Assembly (NCBI RefSeq): GCF_000877395.1
Contig: NZ_JYFE01000042.1
Span: 1-64,000 of the forward strand
Source: Jannaschia aquimarina
GTDB lineage: Bacteria > Pseudomonadota > Alphaproteobacteria > Rhodobacterales > Rhodobacteraceae
Direction: 5' to 3'
Length of the DNA: 64,000 nt
Shown here: positions 9,678 to 18,615 of the stretch, piece after piece
How positions within the stretch are numbered: the first letter of the stretch is position 1
Layout of the letters: every line of letters starts with the position of its first letter
Position numbers and translations under genes: made by a program
Notes under the pieces: model-generated
Databases searched by the model: none
Told to the model about the DNA's origin: nothing
What the model saw: only the letters and a program-made list of their open reading frames with translations

Positions 9678-9725
9678 TCACCTCTCGGGATAGGCCGGGC
9701 GGTCTGGCGCCCGGTAACGGGTGGC

Positions 9726-9754
9726 GGTGTAGCCCGCGCCCCCGTGAGGGTCAA
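9726..9754 (-). promoter_or_regulatory. Sigma70-like promoter for nuoB
   Basis: On the minus strand TTGACC (9754-9749) is followed after 17 bases by TACACC (9731-9726). Transcription would begin near 9718, giving a leader of about 44 bases before the nuoB ATG. The -10 is imperfect, but spacing and -35 are good. The same style of promoter (TTGACC, 17, TACTGC) precedes metZ in this window. Confidence 0.55.
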
Positions 9755-9953
9755 CGCGGACACCTGCCACCAATGTAGGCGATAGCGCCGCAGGAGGAAG
9801 TGCGTCCGCCGGTCGCGCTCCTGTCTTCGGAGGTCGGACGGCGCATCGAAGATCGCGGATCTTCCGATCGGTCTGCGACCGGCCGACACTCTCCTTGGGA
9901 CCGGCCCGCTTTGCAGCACGGCGCTTCGGCGATCGGCGGCGTGAAATCCACCA

Positions 9954-9965
9954 GATTTGCAAATC
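9954..9965. promoter_or_regulatory. Perfect 12-bp palindrome GATTTGCAAATC
   Basis: A perfect 12-bp palindrome of low GC within a high-GC background, about 290 bases upstream of nuoB and just downstream of the membrane protein gene that ends at 10076. It could be a dimeric regulator site. The cognate regulator is unknown. Confidence 0.3.
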
Positions 9966-10075
9966 GGGGCCTGGCAATCGACGATCGTCGGAATGCCCGC
10001 CGCGCGGGGGTCAGGCGTGGTGCGACATGGCTATCGCCCTGCGGATCACGGCCGGGAGCCCACCCGAGAGTCCTG

Positions 10076-11104
10076 TCAGGCCGGTGCGCCCTCTCCTGCG
10101 AGTCGGCGCTGCACTTCCGCGACGAGGCGCTCTTCCTCGCTCATCGGTTCGGTCATGCCCTGCGGCTCGGGAATGATCGCGGCGGCGGTGGAGGTGGCGA
10201 CTTTCATCGGTGCGCTTTCCGTCCGCTCCACCTGCCGGGGACGGTGCACGAAGCGCTGGATTTCCGAAACGAGGCTGTCGGGAACCGTGAACCGGATCGA
10301 GCGGACGGGCCGACCGGCAGCCCGGTCCAATTCGTCGGTCAGAAGATCCGCGAGTCCATCCACCAGCCAAAGGCCGATCGCGTGGCCGCGTGTCACGGGT
10401 TCGGTGACCTCTTCCGCCTCGATCAGCGTTCCCAGAACGGTTTTCCGGAACCGGAGGCGCAGGGCGGAGACATCCTTGCCGTCGTCCGAAACCGTGCGGA
10501 CCTCGTCCCAGCCCCCGGCATCTTCCTCGCGGCGCGCGCGGAACCTGAGCGCCGCAGCCTGAAGTTCGAAGCCGCCACGGCGCATGGGCGGGAATGTGCA
10601 TGTCACAGAGAATTTTCCACCCGCATCCGCGGCACCGCACGTGATCCGCGCATCCCGCCGGCCGGGGCGAAGGAGAACCCGCTCCCGCAGCGTCGCCACG
10701 GAAAGTCGGGACCGGGTGCGTGCTTCCAGCGTCACCGCCTCGGCAGGGCCTTCGTTCAGCCATTCCGGGACGATCTGCGTCAGCCAGGCAAACAGCGCGA
10801 CACCACCTGCCAGCGCAACGCAGAAGAGCACGATCAACCCGAACGGGCCGAGGAACGTCCCGACGATCCCCAACGGATAGATCACCGCCATCAGGACGGC
10901 CGACACCATCAGGGTCTCGGACCATTCATGCGGATAGCGCAACGCGTGTGCCGCGGGAAGAAGGGCCAGCGGGAGCAGGCCGTAGGTCCATCCGCCCGCA
11001 AAGCCAGCGATCACGATCGCCAGGAGGAGCGGCAGGGTTATGGCCGACAGAACCAGTCGCCTCAGACGGTACAAGCGATACAGCAGGACACGCAGTGCCA
11101 TCAT
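10076..11104 (-). CDS. Membrane protein of unknown function
   Basis: A 342-aa protein that starts at an ATGATG pair (11104/11101). Residues about 15-120 hold four predicted helices, ending with FAWLTQIVPEWLNEGP. Residues about 130-342 form a soluble domain with an Arg-rich core (RSRLSVATLRERVLLRPGRR) and an acidic end. I do not recognise the family. No strong ribosome site is visible at either start. It is isolated from its neighbours by more than 100 bases on each side. Confidence 0.7.
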   Translation of the reverse strand: MMALRVLLYRLYRLRRLVLSAITLPLLLAIVIAGFAGGWTYGLLPLALLPAAHALRYPHEWSETLMVSAVLMAVIYPLGIVGTFLGPFGLIVLFCVALAGGVALFAWLTQIVPEWLNEGPAEAVTLEARTRSRLSVATLRERVLLRPGRRDARITCGAADAGGKFSVTCTFPPMRRGGFELQAAALRFRARREEDAGGWDEVRTVSDDGKDVSALRLRFRKTVLGTLIEAEEVTEPVTRGHAIGLWLVDGLADLLTDELDRAAGRPVRSIRFTVPDSLVSEIQRFVHRPRQVERTESAPMKVATSTAAAIIPEPQGMTEPMSEEERLVAEVQRRLAGEGAPA

Positions 11105-11245
11105 TGAATTATCCGCATCTTGGCCCCCGAAAGGCAGGCTAGAGCGGAAACCGGTCGGAACTGCGGCGTCATCGTTCCCGATTTCGGCAATCTGCGACGG
11201 ACGAACCGCCACTATGCCGATACCGGAAACATAGATCGGAATAGC

Positions 11246-11524
11246 TCAGTCCAGGGGCGGGCGTCCTGTGACCGCACGAAGGCCATCGATCGTAATCAAG
11301 CCAGAGACGATAAGCCAGCACAGCGGCACCCAGATGACGAGCGCGATACCCGTCGCGAGCCAGAGGCGCCGCTTCAGCCCCACGGCGACCGGCGCCGAGG
11401 CATGTGTTCCCGACAGCTTTCGCCCTTCGTCCCCCTGTGTCGTGACGCCGGTCTGCAGCAGAACGAGCATGACCATCGCCCAGACCATCGCGAACAGCAC
11501 GAATGCGGAAAACCATCCGATCAT
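11246..11524 (-). CDS. DUF1467 family membrane protein
   Basis: A 92-aa protein with an N-terminal helix (SAFVLFAMVWAMVMLVLL), the loop GVTTQGDEGRKLSGTHASAP typical of DUF1467, and a second helix near the C terminus. It is probably an inner-membrane protein of unknown role. Its ATG overlaps the epimerase stop by 4 bases, and this pairing is common in alphaproteobacteria. Confidence 0.88.
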   Translation of the reverse strand: MIGWFSAFVLFAMVWAMVMLVLLQTGVTTQGDEGRKLSGTHASAPVAVGLKRRLWLATGIALVIWVPLCWLIVSGLITIDGLRAVTGRPPLD

Positions 11525-11934
11525 GAGGGGGCAACCTGTTCGAGTTCCACGAGGGTCCCGGTGAAATCCTTCGGATGAAGGAACAACACCGGATTTCCAT
11601 GGGCGCCGATCTTCGGCTCTCCATCACCGAGGACGCGAGCGCCAGAGGCTTGCAATTTGTCACGGGCCTCTCGGATGTCGTCCACCTCATAGCAGACATG
11701 GTGGATGCCGCCCGACGGGTTCTTTTCGAGGAAGCCGGCGATTGGGCTGTTGTCGCCCAGCGGATAGAGGAACTCGATCTTCGTGTTGGGCAATTCCACG
11801 AAGATGACCGTCACCCCATGGTCGGGCTCGTCCTGAGGGTCGCCGACCTTCGCGCCGAGCGTATCCCGATACTGGGCGGCTGCGGCCTCCAGGTCCGGCA
11901 CGGCTATGGCCACGTGATTGAGTCGTCCGATCAT
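11521..11934 (-). CDS. mce: Methylmalonyl-CoA epimerase
   Basis: A 137-aa vicinal-oxygen-chelate protein. It interconverts the (R) and (S) forms of methylmalonyl-CoA in propionyl-CoA breakdown. Metal ligands appear as NHVAIAV near residue 6, FVELPNTKIEFLYP, GGIHHVCYEV and the late GTLVELEQ. Length and motif spacing fit the family. DUF1467 follows with a 4-base overlap. Confidence 0.95.
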   Translation of the reverse strand: MIGRLNHVAIAVPDLEAAAAQYRDTLGAKVGDPQDEPDHGVTVIFVELPNTKIEFLYPLGDNSPIAGFLEKNPSGGIHHVCYEVDDIREARDKLQASGARVLGDGEPKIGAHGNPVLFLHPKDFTGTLVELEQVAPS

Positions 11935-12034
11935 GGGATCCCTCCGGTCAGCGCCGGATCAGCCGGCCGTCTTCATGCTTTCTTAAATCCATCTGGGCAA
12001 TTTGACGCGAAGGCTCAAGACACCGGAGGACCCG

Positions 12035-12733
12035 ATGGACGATCTGACGCTTCACACCCGCCCCCTCACGCCGACCGCGCAGCGGCCGCTTCTGGGGCTC
12101 ACCGTCCTTGCGGTCGAGGATAGTCGCTTCGCGTCCGAGGCGCTGCGCCTGCTCTGTCTTCGGTCGGGTGCGCGGATCCGCCGCGCGGATTGCATCGCAA
12201 GCGCAGAACGCCATCTCAGGACCTATCTCGCCGATGTCGCCATCGTCGATCTGGGCCTGCCCGACGGCTCCGGCCTGACCCTCATCGAACGCCTGACGAC
12301 CGCGCAATACCGCCCGAAGGTCATCCTCGCCACGTCCGGTGTCGACCGATCGGAGGCCGAGACGGCTGCGAAGGTGGCCGGCGCGGACGGGTTCCTCGCG
12401 AAGCCGATCGAAAGCATCGCGGTCTTCCAGCAGGCGATCCTCGCCCATCTGCCGAGTGAGCATCATCCTAAGGGTGTTCGGAGGCTCAGCCGCGAAACCG
12501 TTGTCCCGGATCGCCTCGCCCTGGTCGAGGATCTGGCCTATGCGGAACGGATGCTCGAAGATGAAGAGGTTTCCCCCGGCTTCGTGGCCGGCTTTCTGCA
12601 AGGGCTGGCTCGAACCGGCGGCGATCCCGCCCTGCTGTCGCAGACCCGCGGCCTGCGCGATATCCACGAGGATATACGCCCACGCCTCCGGGAACTGATC
12701 GCGGAACGCCGGAGCACGAAACGCATCATCTGA
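12035..12733 (+). CDS. Response regulator with unknown output domain
   Basis: A 232-aa protein. Residues about 20-135 are a receiver domain with the acidic pair E28-D29, phospho-acceptor D72 in VDLGLPDGSG, T100/S101 and K123 in LAKPI. Residues about 140-232 are a helical domain (DLAYAERMLEDEEVSPGF ...) without a recognised DNA-binding motif, perhaps a protein-interaction output. GGAGG sits 5 bases before ATG 12035; the in-frame ATG at 12002 is less likely. No histidine kinase is adjacent. Confidence 0.9.
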   Translation: MDDLTLHTRPLTPTAQRPLLGLTVLAVEDSRFASEALRLLCLRSGARIRRADCIASAERHLRTYLADVAIVDLGLPDGSGLTLIERLTTAQYRPKVILATSGVDRSEAETAAKVAGADGFLAKPIESIAVFQQAILAHLPSEHHPKGVRRLSRETVVPDRLALVEDLAYAERMLEDEEVSPGFVAGFLQGLARTGGDPALLSQTRGLRDIHEDIRPRLRELIAERRSTKRII

Positions 12734-12890
12734 CGCGATGCCGCGGACGGCCGGTCTCCTGATCGCGAGCCGAGCCGCGGCACCAATCACGCCTCCAGCG
12801 TCCACACCGATACGGGTGAGCGCCCAGGGCGGCGCCACCAAGAGGCCACGGACTCATCCGCGTTGCGGACCGCCGGCCACCGGCGATCTT

Positions 12891-14552
12891 TCAGGCGGCG
12901 TCCAGCAGCGCCTGCGCCGCCGCCCTTGCCGCGTCGGTCACGGTGTCGCCGGCCAGCATCCGGGCCAATTCGTCGACCCGCTCGCCCTCGGCGACCGGAA
13001 GAACACGGCTGACGGTGATCTCCGCCCCCTCCCGCTCCTCGATCCGCTTCTCGACGCGCCAATGATGCGCACCGAGTGCGGCGACCTGAGGCGAGTGGGT
13101 GACCACCAAGACCTGTCCCTGTTCCGCGAGCGCTTTCAGACGTCGGCCTACGGCATCGGCGGTCGCACCACCCACGCCACGGTCGATCTCGTCGAAGATG
13201 AGGGTTCGCCCGCTTTCTCCTCCGACCAGACAGACCTTCAGCGCGAGAAGGAAGCGGGACAACTCGCCCCCCGAGGCGATCTTGTTCAGCGCTCCCGCCG
13301 GAGCGCCGGGATTGGTCGCGACCTCGAAAGCCACGTCGTCGTGACCGGTCGGGCCGGCATTTCCCGCGCTGATCCGCGTGGTGAAAACGGCCCGCTCCAT
13401 CCGAAGCGGTGCAAGCTCCGCGGCCATGGCTCGGTCCAGCCGCGTTGCCGCCTCTCGCCGCTGCGCACCGACCGCGTCGGCTGCGGCCTTGTATCCGGCA
13501 GACGCGCTCTTGAGCCTGGCCTCCAACGCGTCGATCTCCGATGCCGACGCGTCGAGCAAGTCCAGGCGCGATCGAAGGTCGGCACCGAAGCCCGCCAGAT
13601 CGTCGGCAAGGACGCCGTGCTTGCGGGCGAGCGCGCGGATCGCGAACAGCCGCTCCTCCACGTTCTCCAGTTCGTGCGGATCGAAATCGAGCGCGTCCAA
13701 GGCGCCCTCGACGCGGGACTGGGCCTCGCCCAGTTCCGCCATCGCGCGGCCCAACGCATCCACGGCCGGGCCAAGCGTCTCGTCCATCTCGGCGGAGGCG
13801 TCCTCCAGCCATCGTGTCGCGTCGGTCATCAGGGCTTCCGCCCCGTTCGGTCCGATTGCCTGCAACGCTTTCGCGACGTCCTCGCGAACCCGCCCGGCGC
13901 CCTGCATCATCCTGCGCCTTGCGTCGAGATCGGCCTCCTCGCCCGGCTGCGGGTCCAGGGCATCGAATTCGGCCACGGCATGGCGGAGAAAGTCCTCCTC
14001 GGCCTTCACCGCTTCGATGCGGGCTTCCGCGTCGCGAAGGGCACGGCGGGCCTGCCCGAGCCCGGTCCACGCGGCGCGGACCTCCGAGAGGTCGATACTG
14101 GCAAAGGCGTCGAGAAGGTCGCGATGAACCCGCGCATCGAGCAGGCCCTTGTCGTCGTGTTGTCCATGCAGTTCCAGAAGCGTGTCCGACAAGGCCCGCA
14201 AGACATCGCCGGACACGCGGGTTCCGTTGACCCACGCCGTCTTTCGTCCGTCGGCCGTGTTTACGCGCCGCAGGAGGAGTTCGTCGTCATCGGCCTCTAT
14301 CCCGGCGTCGCGCAGCACTGTGCGCGCCGGATGGTCCACACCGATCCGGAACTCCGCCGTGACTTCGCCCTGGGCCGCCCCATCGCGCACCAGAGCCGCG
14401 CGGCCGCGCCAGCCGAGAACGAAGCCCAGACTGTCGAGCAAGATCGATTTTCCCGCCCCCGTCTCGCCGGTCAGGACATTGAGGCCGGCTCCGAGATCGA
14501 GAGACAGCCGATCGATGATGAGCATGTCGCGAATGTCGAGCGAGCGGAGCAT
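12891..14552 (-). CDS. recN: DNA repair protein RecN
   Basis: A 553-aa SMC-like ATPase that acts in double-strand break repair. The Walker A motif is GETGAGKS near residue 30. The ABC signature region is SGGELSRFLLALK and Walker B is RTLIFDEIDRGVGG, followed by VVTHSPQVAALG. The long middle (about 150-370) is coiled coil. It is the last gene of the minus-strand cluster after bamD, a common arrangement in this family. Confidence 0.97.
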   Translation of the reverse strand: MLRSLDIRDMLIIDRLSLDLGAGLNVLTGETGAGKSILLDSLGFVLGWRGRAALVRDGAAQGEVTAEFRIGVDHPARTVLRDAGIEADDDELLLRRVNTADGRKTAWVNGTRVSGDVLRALSDTLLELHGQHDDKGLLDARVHRDLLDAFASIDLSEVRAAWTGLGQARRALRDAEARIEAVKAEEDFLRHAVAEFDALDPQPGEEADLDARRRMMQGAGRVREDVAKALQAIGPNGAEALMTDATRWLEDASAEMDETLGPAVDALGRAMAELGEAQSRVEGALDALDFDPHELENVEERLFAIRALARKHGVLADDLAGFGADLRSRLDLLDASASEIDALEARLKSASAGYKAAADAVGAQRREAATRLDRAMAAELAPLRMERAVFTTRISAGNAGPTGHDDVAFEVATNPGAPAGALNKIASGGELSRFLLALKVCLVGGESGRTLIFDEIDRGVGGATADAVGRRLKALAEQGQVLVVTHSPQVAALGAHHWRVEKRIEEREGAEITVSRVLPVAEGERVDELARMLAGDTVTDAARAAAQALLDAA

Positions 14553-14642
14553 GCCGCCGGTCTATCGCCGGCCCGGGCGCTGCGCCAGTCGGTCTGATCC
14601 AGCCATCCCTACGGTCGTTTCGCCCCGACGGTCGAGCAGGCC

Positions 14643-15467
14643 TCAGAGCCAGCGTCCGCGGATCGTCCTGTCGTAGATGGACCGCAGCCAGCCCGACCCA
14701 CGCGCTTCGGGCGAAAGGCCCTGCCCCGTCAATTGCCGGAACGCATCGTCATAGAACGGCGAGGCCTGGAAGTTGTAGCCGAGGATCGCCCCGGCGGTCT
14801 GCGCCTCGTCTTCCAGCCCGAGCGCCAGATAGGCCTCGACGAGACGCATCAGAGCCTCGGGAGTATGCGTGGTGGTCTGGAACTCTTCAACGACGGCACG
14901 GAACCTGTTGATGGCCGCCGGATAGTGACCGCGCTTCAGGTAGTAGCGCCCGATTTCCATCTCCTTGGCCGCGAGATGGTCGAAGGCGAGGTCGAACTTC
15001 AGGATCGAGGAGCGCGCGTATTCGCTCTCGGGATAGCGCTCGATCACGGTCCGCAAGGCCTGAAGCGCCTGGAAGGTCAGACCCTGATCGCGCCCCACCT
15101 GGTCGATCTGGTCGTAGTAGGACAGCGCAAGCAGGTACTGTGCATAGGCCGCATCCTCGTCCACCGGGTAGAAGTCGATGAACCGCTGCGCAGCGGCGCG
15201 CGCATTCTCGTAGTCGCGGTCCTGATGGTAGGCGAACGCCTGCATGATGAGGGCACGTTTCGCCCATTCGGAATAGGGGTAGAGCCGCTCGATCTCGGAG
15301 AAGAGGCCGGCTGCGTCGTCCGCATCGCCCGACGCAAGCTCCCGCTCGGCCCGCTGATAGATCGTTTCCGGATCCGTATCTTCGAGGGCCACGTCGTTTC
15401 CGCCCCCGCATGCGGACAGCAGGGTGACGGCCATAGCGACCAGAGCGTAGCGCGGAGCGTGCATCAT
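14643..15467 (-). CDS. bamD: Outer-membrane assembly lipoprotein BamD
   Basis: A 274-aa lipoprotein with lipobox LLSACG near residue 20. The following TPR repeats include the family signatures YPYSEWAKRALIMQAF and FIDFYPVDEDAAYAQYLLALSYYDQI. It works with BamA in inserting beta-barrel proteins into the outer membrane. Two adjacent ATGs (15467 and 15464) are possible starts. It lies between lpxC and recN. Confidence 0.96.
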   Translation of the reverse strand: MMHAPRYALVAMAVTLLSACGGGNDVALEDTDPETIYQRAERELASGDADDAAGLFSEIERLYPYSEWAKRALIMQAFAYHQDRDYENARAAAQRFIDFYPVDEDAAYAQYLLALSYYDQIDQVGRDQGLTFQALQALRTVIERYPESEYARSSILKFDLAFDHLAAKEMEIGRYYLKRGHYPAAINRFRAVVEEFQTTTHTPEALMRLVEAYLALGLEDEAQTAGAILGYNFQASPFYDDAFRQLTGQGLSPEARGSGWLRSIYDRTIRGRWL

Positions 15468-15559
15468 GCGGGCGCGTCCCTCAGGCCTTCATCGTTCCCA
15501 TCCGGCGGCACCTTAGCGGCGCCGTCCGATGGTGTGAAGCGGCAGCGGGACGGAAAGAG

Positions 15560-16474
15560 TCAAACGTGGGCGAAGCGGTCACGCTCGAGCCCGGCGCCCG
15601 GGAGGATCCGGCACTCTTCGGTCTTCAGCGTCCGGATGCGATACGCCAAAGGATCCGAGAACAGCGCGTGAAGCAGCTTGTTCGTCAGGGCATGGCCCGC
15701 CTTGAGACCGGTATAGCGCCCGAGAATGGGCGCACCGGCCAGTGCGAGATCTCCCATCGCGTCGAGCATCTTGTGGCGCACGGCTTCGTCCGCATGGCGG
15801 AGCCCGCCCGGGTTTAGGACCTTGGCGCCATCGACGACGACCGCGTTGTCGTAACTTCCACCCAGGGCCTTGCCCGCGGCCCGCATGGCGTCGACGTCGG
15901 ATTGGCGACAGAACGTCCGACTGTCGCAGAGTTCACGCACGAAGGTGCCGTTCGATAGACGCAGAACCTTGTGCTGCCGTCCGATGGCGGCGTCCGGAAA
16001 TTCGATCGAGAAGTCGATCTCGAGCTCGGCGGCGGGGGTCAATTCGGCGCTGCCGGATCCGTCCGTCACGAAGACCCGGCGCAGCACTTCGATCGCGTGG
16101 ACCGGCGCGTCCAACCGGCGCACACCGGTCGCGAGGATGGCGCGGACGAATTCGATCGCGGATCCATCGAGGATCGGCACTTCCGGCCCGTCGACATCCA
16201 CGACCGCGTTCAGCACGCCGCAGCCCGAAAGCGCGGCCATCACATGCTCCACGGTCGAGACCGACACGCCCGCCTCGTTGACGAGCAACGTGCAAAGCGG
16301 CGAGCGCTCCACCGCGTCATGGCGCGCGGGAATCATCGTGTTCCCGTCGAGATCGGTCCGGCGGAACCAGATCCCGTGATGCGCTCCGGCAGGATGGATC
16401 GTCATCCGCGCGGGCGCCCCGCTGTGGAGGCCCACGCCGGAGAAGCGGATCGCATTCCGAACTGTCGTCTGCAT
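15560..16474 (-). CDS. lpxC: UDP-3-O-acyl-N-acetylglucosamine deacetylase
   Basis: A 304-aa zinc enzyme for the committed step of lipid A synthesis. Zinc ligands appear as STVEHVMAAL (H77) and RHKMLDAMGDLAL (His and Asp), with the catalytic region near GLKAGHALTNKLL. The start MQTTVRNAIRFSGVGLHSG is typical of the family, and GAGGCAAGCC precedes ATG 16474; a GTG four codons upstream is the alternative. Confidence 0.97.
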   Translation of the reverse strand: MQTTVRNAIRFSGVGLHSGAPARMTIHPAGAHHGIWFRRTDLDGNTMIPARHDAVERSPLCTLLVNEAGVSVSTVEHVMAALSGCGVLNAVVDVDGPEVPILDGSAIEFVRAILATGVRRLDAPVHAIEVLRRVFVTDGSGSAELTPAAELEIDFSIEFPDAAIGRQHKVLRLSNGTFVRELCDSRTFCRQSDVDAMRAAGKALGGSYDNAVVVDGAKVLNPGGLRHADEAVRHKMLDAMGDLALAGAPILGRYTGLKAGHALTNKLLHALFSDPLAYRIRTLKTEECRILPGAGLERDRFAHV

Positions 16475-16788
16475 GGCTTGCCTCACTCATCTGGTTCCCG
16501 ACGCCACATTTGGCGGGCGCCTTTTCTGGTGAGGATCAGCTAGAGAAAGGACCCCGTCCAAGCAATTCAAGCTGCGTTACGGGGTGCAACGGAACCGCAT
16601 CGGACGATGAGCAGATTTCCGCTCAAATGCCTTGGTGAACGGCAGACGGCAGAAAAATCAAGGCGTTGAAAGAGACGCAGAACGCGATTTGCAGGAATAT
16701 CGGCAGGCGAACGTGATCCTGACGTGACGTCCAGAAACGCAAAACGGCGACCCCGGGGGCCGCCGTTTCAGGGTGAGTTTTGGCTCGG
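16475..16788. other. 314-bp intergenic region lpxC-ftsZ
   Basis: No gene is seen on either strand. It contains the ftsZ terminator hairpin at 16742-16768 and presumably the lpxC promoter. I could not settle on one convincing -35/-10 pair for lpxC. Confidence 0.6.
16742..16768 (-). terminator. Intrinsic terminator of ftsZ
   Basis: On the minus strand an AAACGGCG arm (16768-16761) pairs with CGCCGTTT (16749-16742) around a GC-rich loop, and a short T-run follows (CGCCGTTTTGCG). It lies 20 bases past the ftsZ stop. Confidence 0.75.
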
Positions 16789-18363
16789 TCAGTTCGCCTG
16801 GCGCCGGAGGAAGGCCGGGATCTCGATCCGTTCCTCGTCAGGGTCGACCGTGCTGGCAGGCTCTGCCGCGCGCGGCTCGACACGCTGCGGCGCCGTGTCC
16901 GCGGATCCCGTCATCCGGTTGATCAGGCTGCTGATGCCGAAGCGTGCGTCGCCGGTGCGGGGCGGCTCCGCAGGGGTTTCCGCCGGCCGGGACGCGGCCC
17001 CTTTCTCGACGGCTGCGCGCAGGCGCGCGATGGCTTCCGGCGTCGGCGTCCCGGCGGCCGGGCGGGCCGTGACAAAGGCCGGTGCGGTCGGCTCCGCTGC
17101 CTGAAGCGGGGCGGACGGACGGGGCGCCTCGTAGGTGGGCTCTGCCGGACGGCCGAAGAAGTCGTCCGCTGCGCTCTCCTCTTCAGCGGCCTGCGCTTCC
17201 ATCGCATCGAAGAACGACGCGGCCGGCGCTTCCTCGCGGGCGAAGACCTCTTCCGGCTCGGGCGCGGGTTCGGCCACGACCTCCGGCTCGGACGCGATCG
17301 CGGTGGCCGCAGCGGTCTGAACCTCGACCGGAGCGGTCGGCTCGCTCAGCCGGCGGCGCGGCATCGGTGCCGGTGCGGCGTTCTCGGCGGTGGCGTCGAT
17401 CCCGGTCGCGACGACCGAAACCCGCATCGAGCCTTCCATCTCCGGGTCGAGGGTCGAGCCGACGATGATGTTCGCATCGGTATCGACCTGCTCCCGGATC
17501 ACGTTCGCGGCCTCGTCCATCTCGAACAGCGTCAGGTCGTAGCCACCCGTGATGTTGATCAGCACACCCTTCGCCCCATTCAGCGACAGCTCGTCCAGAA
17601 GCGGGTTGGCGATGGCCTTCTCGGCGGCGACCTGCGCGCGGTCCTCGCCAGTCGCTTCGCCGGTGCCCATCATGGCCTTGCCCATCTCGTCCATCACCGA
17701 CCGGACGTCGGCGAAGTCGAGATTGATCATGCCCGGGCGGACCATCAGATCGGTCACGCCCTTGACGCCCTGATAGAGCACGTCGTCGGCCAGTTGGAAC
17801 GCCTCGGTGAAGGTCGTCTTCTCGTTGGCCAGCCGGAACAGATTCTGGTTCGGGATGATGATCAGCGTATCGACGACCTTCTGGAGCGCCTCGGCGCCTT
17901 CCTCGGCCTGGCGCATCCGCTTGGCGCCTTCGAAGGCGAACGGCTTGGTCACCACGCCGACGGTGAGGATGCCGAGTTCCCGCGCCGCTTGCGCGATGAT
18001 CGGGGCGGCCCCGGTGCCGGTGCCCCCGCCCATCCCGGCGGTGATGAAACACATATGCGCACCGGCGAGGCGGTCCACGATCTCTTCGATGGTCTCTTCG
18101 GCGGCGCTGGCTCCGACCTCGGGACGGGCTCCTGCGCCCAGACCCTCGGTGACGCGTGCGCCAAGTTGGATGCGAGCCTGTGCCTGGTTCTGCTGAAGCG
18201 CCTGCGCATCCGTGTTCGCCACGACGAATTCGACGCCTTCCAGATCCTTCTGGATCATGTTGTTGACTGCGTTTCCGCCAGCCCCACCAACGCCAAACAC
18301 CGTGATGCGAGGCCGCAGATCATGCTCCGGAGCGCCGCCGGGCATGGAGAGATTCAATGTCAT
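16789..18363 (-). CDS. ftsZ: Cell division protein FtsZ
   Basis: A 524-aa tubulin-like GTPase that forms the division ring. The GTP signature [12 protein letters not shown], the N-terminal [14 protein letters not shown] and the synergy loop region [11 protein letters not shown] are present. The conserved GTPase core ends near residue 325. A long variable linker (about 325-500, Glu/Ala/Pro-rich) leads to the conserved C-terminal peptide [15 protein letters not shown] that binds FtsA. The start MTLNLSMPG was preferred over a frame extension 16 codons longer. It is separated from ftsA by the RTX gene. Confidence 0.98.
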   Translation of the reverse strand: MTLNLSMPGGAPEHDLRPRITVFGVGGAGGNAVNNMIQKDLEGVEFVVANTDAQALQQNQAQARIQLGARVTEGLGAGARPEVGASAAEETIEEIVDRLAGAHMCFITAGMGGGTGTGAAPIIAQAARELGILTVGVVTKPFAFEGAKRMRQAEEGAEALQKVVDTLIIIPNQNLFRLANEKTTFTEAFQLADDVLYQGVKGVTDLMVRPGMINLDFADVRSVMDEMGKAMMGTGEATGEDRAQVAAEKAIANPLLDELSLNGAKGVLINITGGYDLTLFEMDEAANVIREQVDTDANIIVGSTLDPEMEGSMRVSVVATGIDATAENAAPAPMPRRRLSEPTAPVEVQTAAATAIASEPEVVAEPAPEPEEVFAREEAPAASFFDAMEAQAAEEESAADDFFGRPAEPTYEAPRPSAPLQAAEPTAPAFVTARPAAGTPTPEAIARLRAAVEKGAASRPAETPAEPPRTGDARFGISSLINRMTGSADTAPQRVEPRAAEPASTVDPDEERIEIPAFLRRQAN

Positions 18364-18419
18364 TGCTCTGTCCACCTGTATATTTCTGCCACAGCCCTGT
18401 TCCCGAGCCATTGGCAGTG

Positions 18420-18448
18420 ATTCTAACCGCTGCGTTTCCGCGCGTCAC
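18420..18448 (-). promoter_or_regulatory. Candidate ftsZ promoter
   Basis: On the minus strand GTGACG (18448-18443) is followed by 17 bases and TAGAAT (18425-18420), a good -10. Start of transcription would be near 18412, about 50 bases before the ftsZ ATG. It is downstream of the RTX terminator, so ftsZ would be expressed independently of ftsA. Confidence 0.5.
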
Positions 18449-18563
18449 GCCAAAAAGCAAGAAACACGTGCCGGAAAGCGGATTTCCTGTTGCAAGCCGG
18501 TCCGGGCGCCGACGTAGCCTTCATGAAACCGCAGGATCTCCTTTCTACAGACCGGAACGGAAA

Positions 18564-18592
18564 GCGGGCGCCCGGTGGGTCCGGGCGCCCGC
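18564..18592 (-). terminator. Terminator of the RTX-type gene
   Basis: A perfect 12-bp stem, GCGGGCGCCCGG (18564-18575) and CCGGGCGCCCGC (18581-18592), with a 5-base loop. On the minus strand it is followed by TTTCCGTT. It stands 23 bases after the stop of the gene ending at 18616. Confidence 0.75.
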
Positions 18593-18615
18593 TCCAGAAA
18601 CGCGTGATGTCCGGA

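Noticed and set aside
9800-11107. 435-codon plus-strand frame across the region upstream of nuoB
   Set aside because: It overlaps the minus-strand membrane protein gene and has no ribosome site or recognisable motif.
12738-14597. 619-codon open frame on the plus strand opposite recN
   Set aside because: It is antisense to an intact recN, rich in Arg/Gly/Pro, and matches no family. Long antisense frames are expected at this GC content.
16780-18420. 546-codon open frame opposite ftsZ
   Set aside because: Shadow of ftsZ on the other strand, with a composition typical of antisense reading of high-GC genes.
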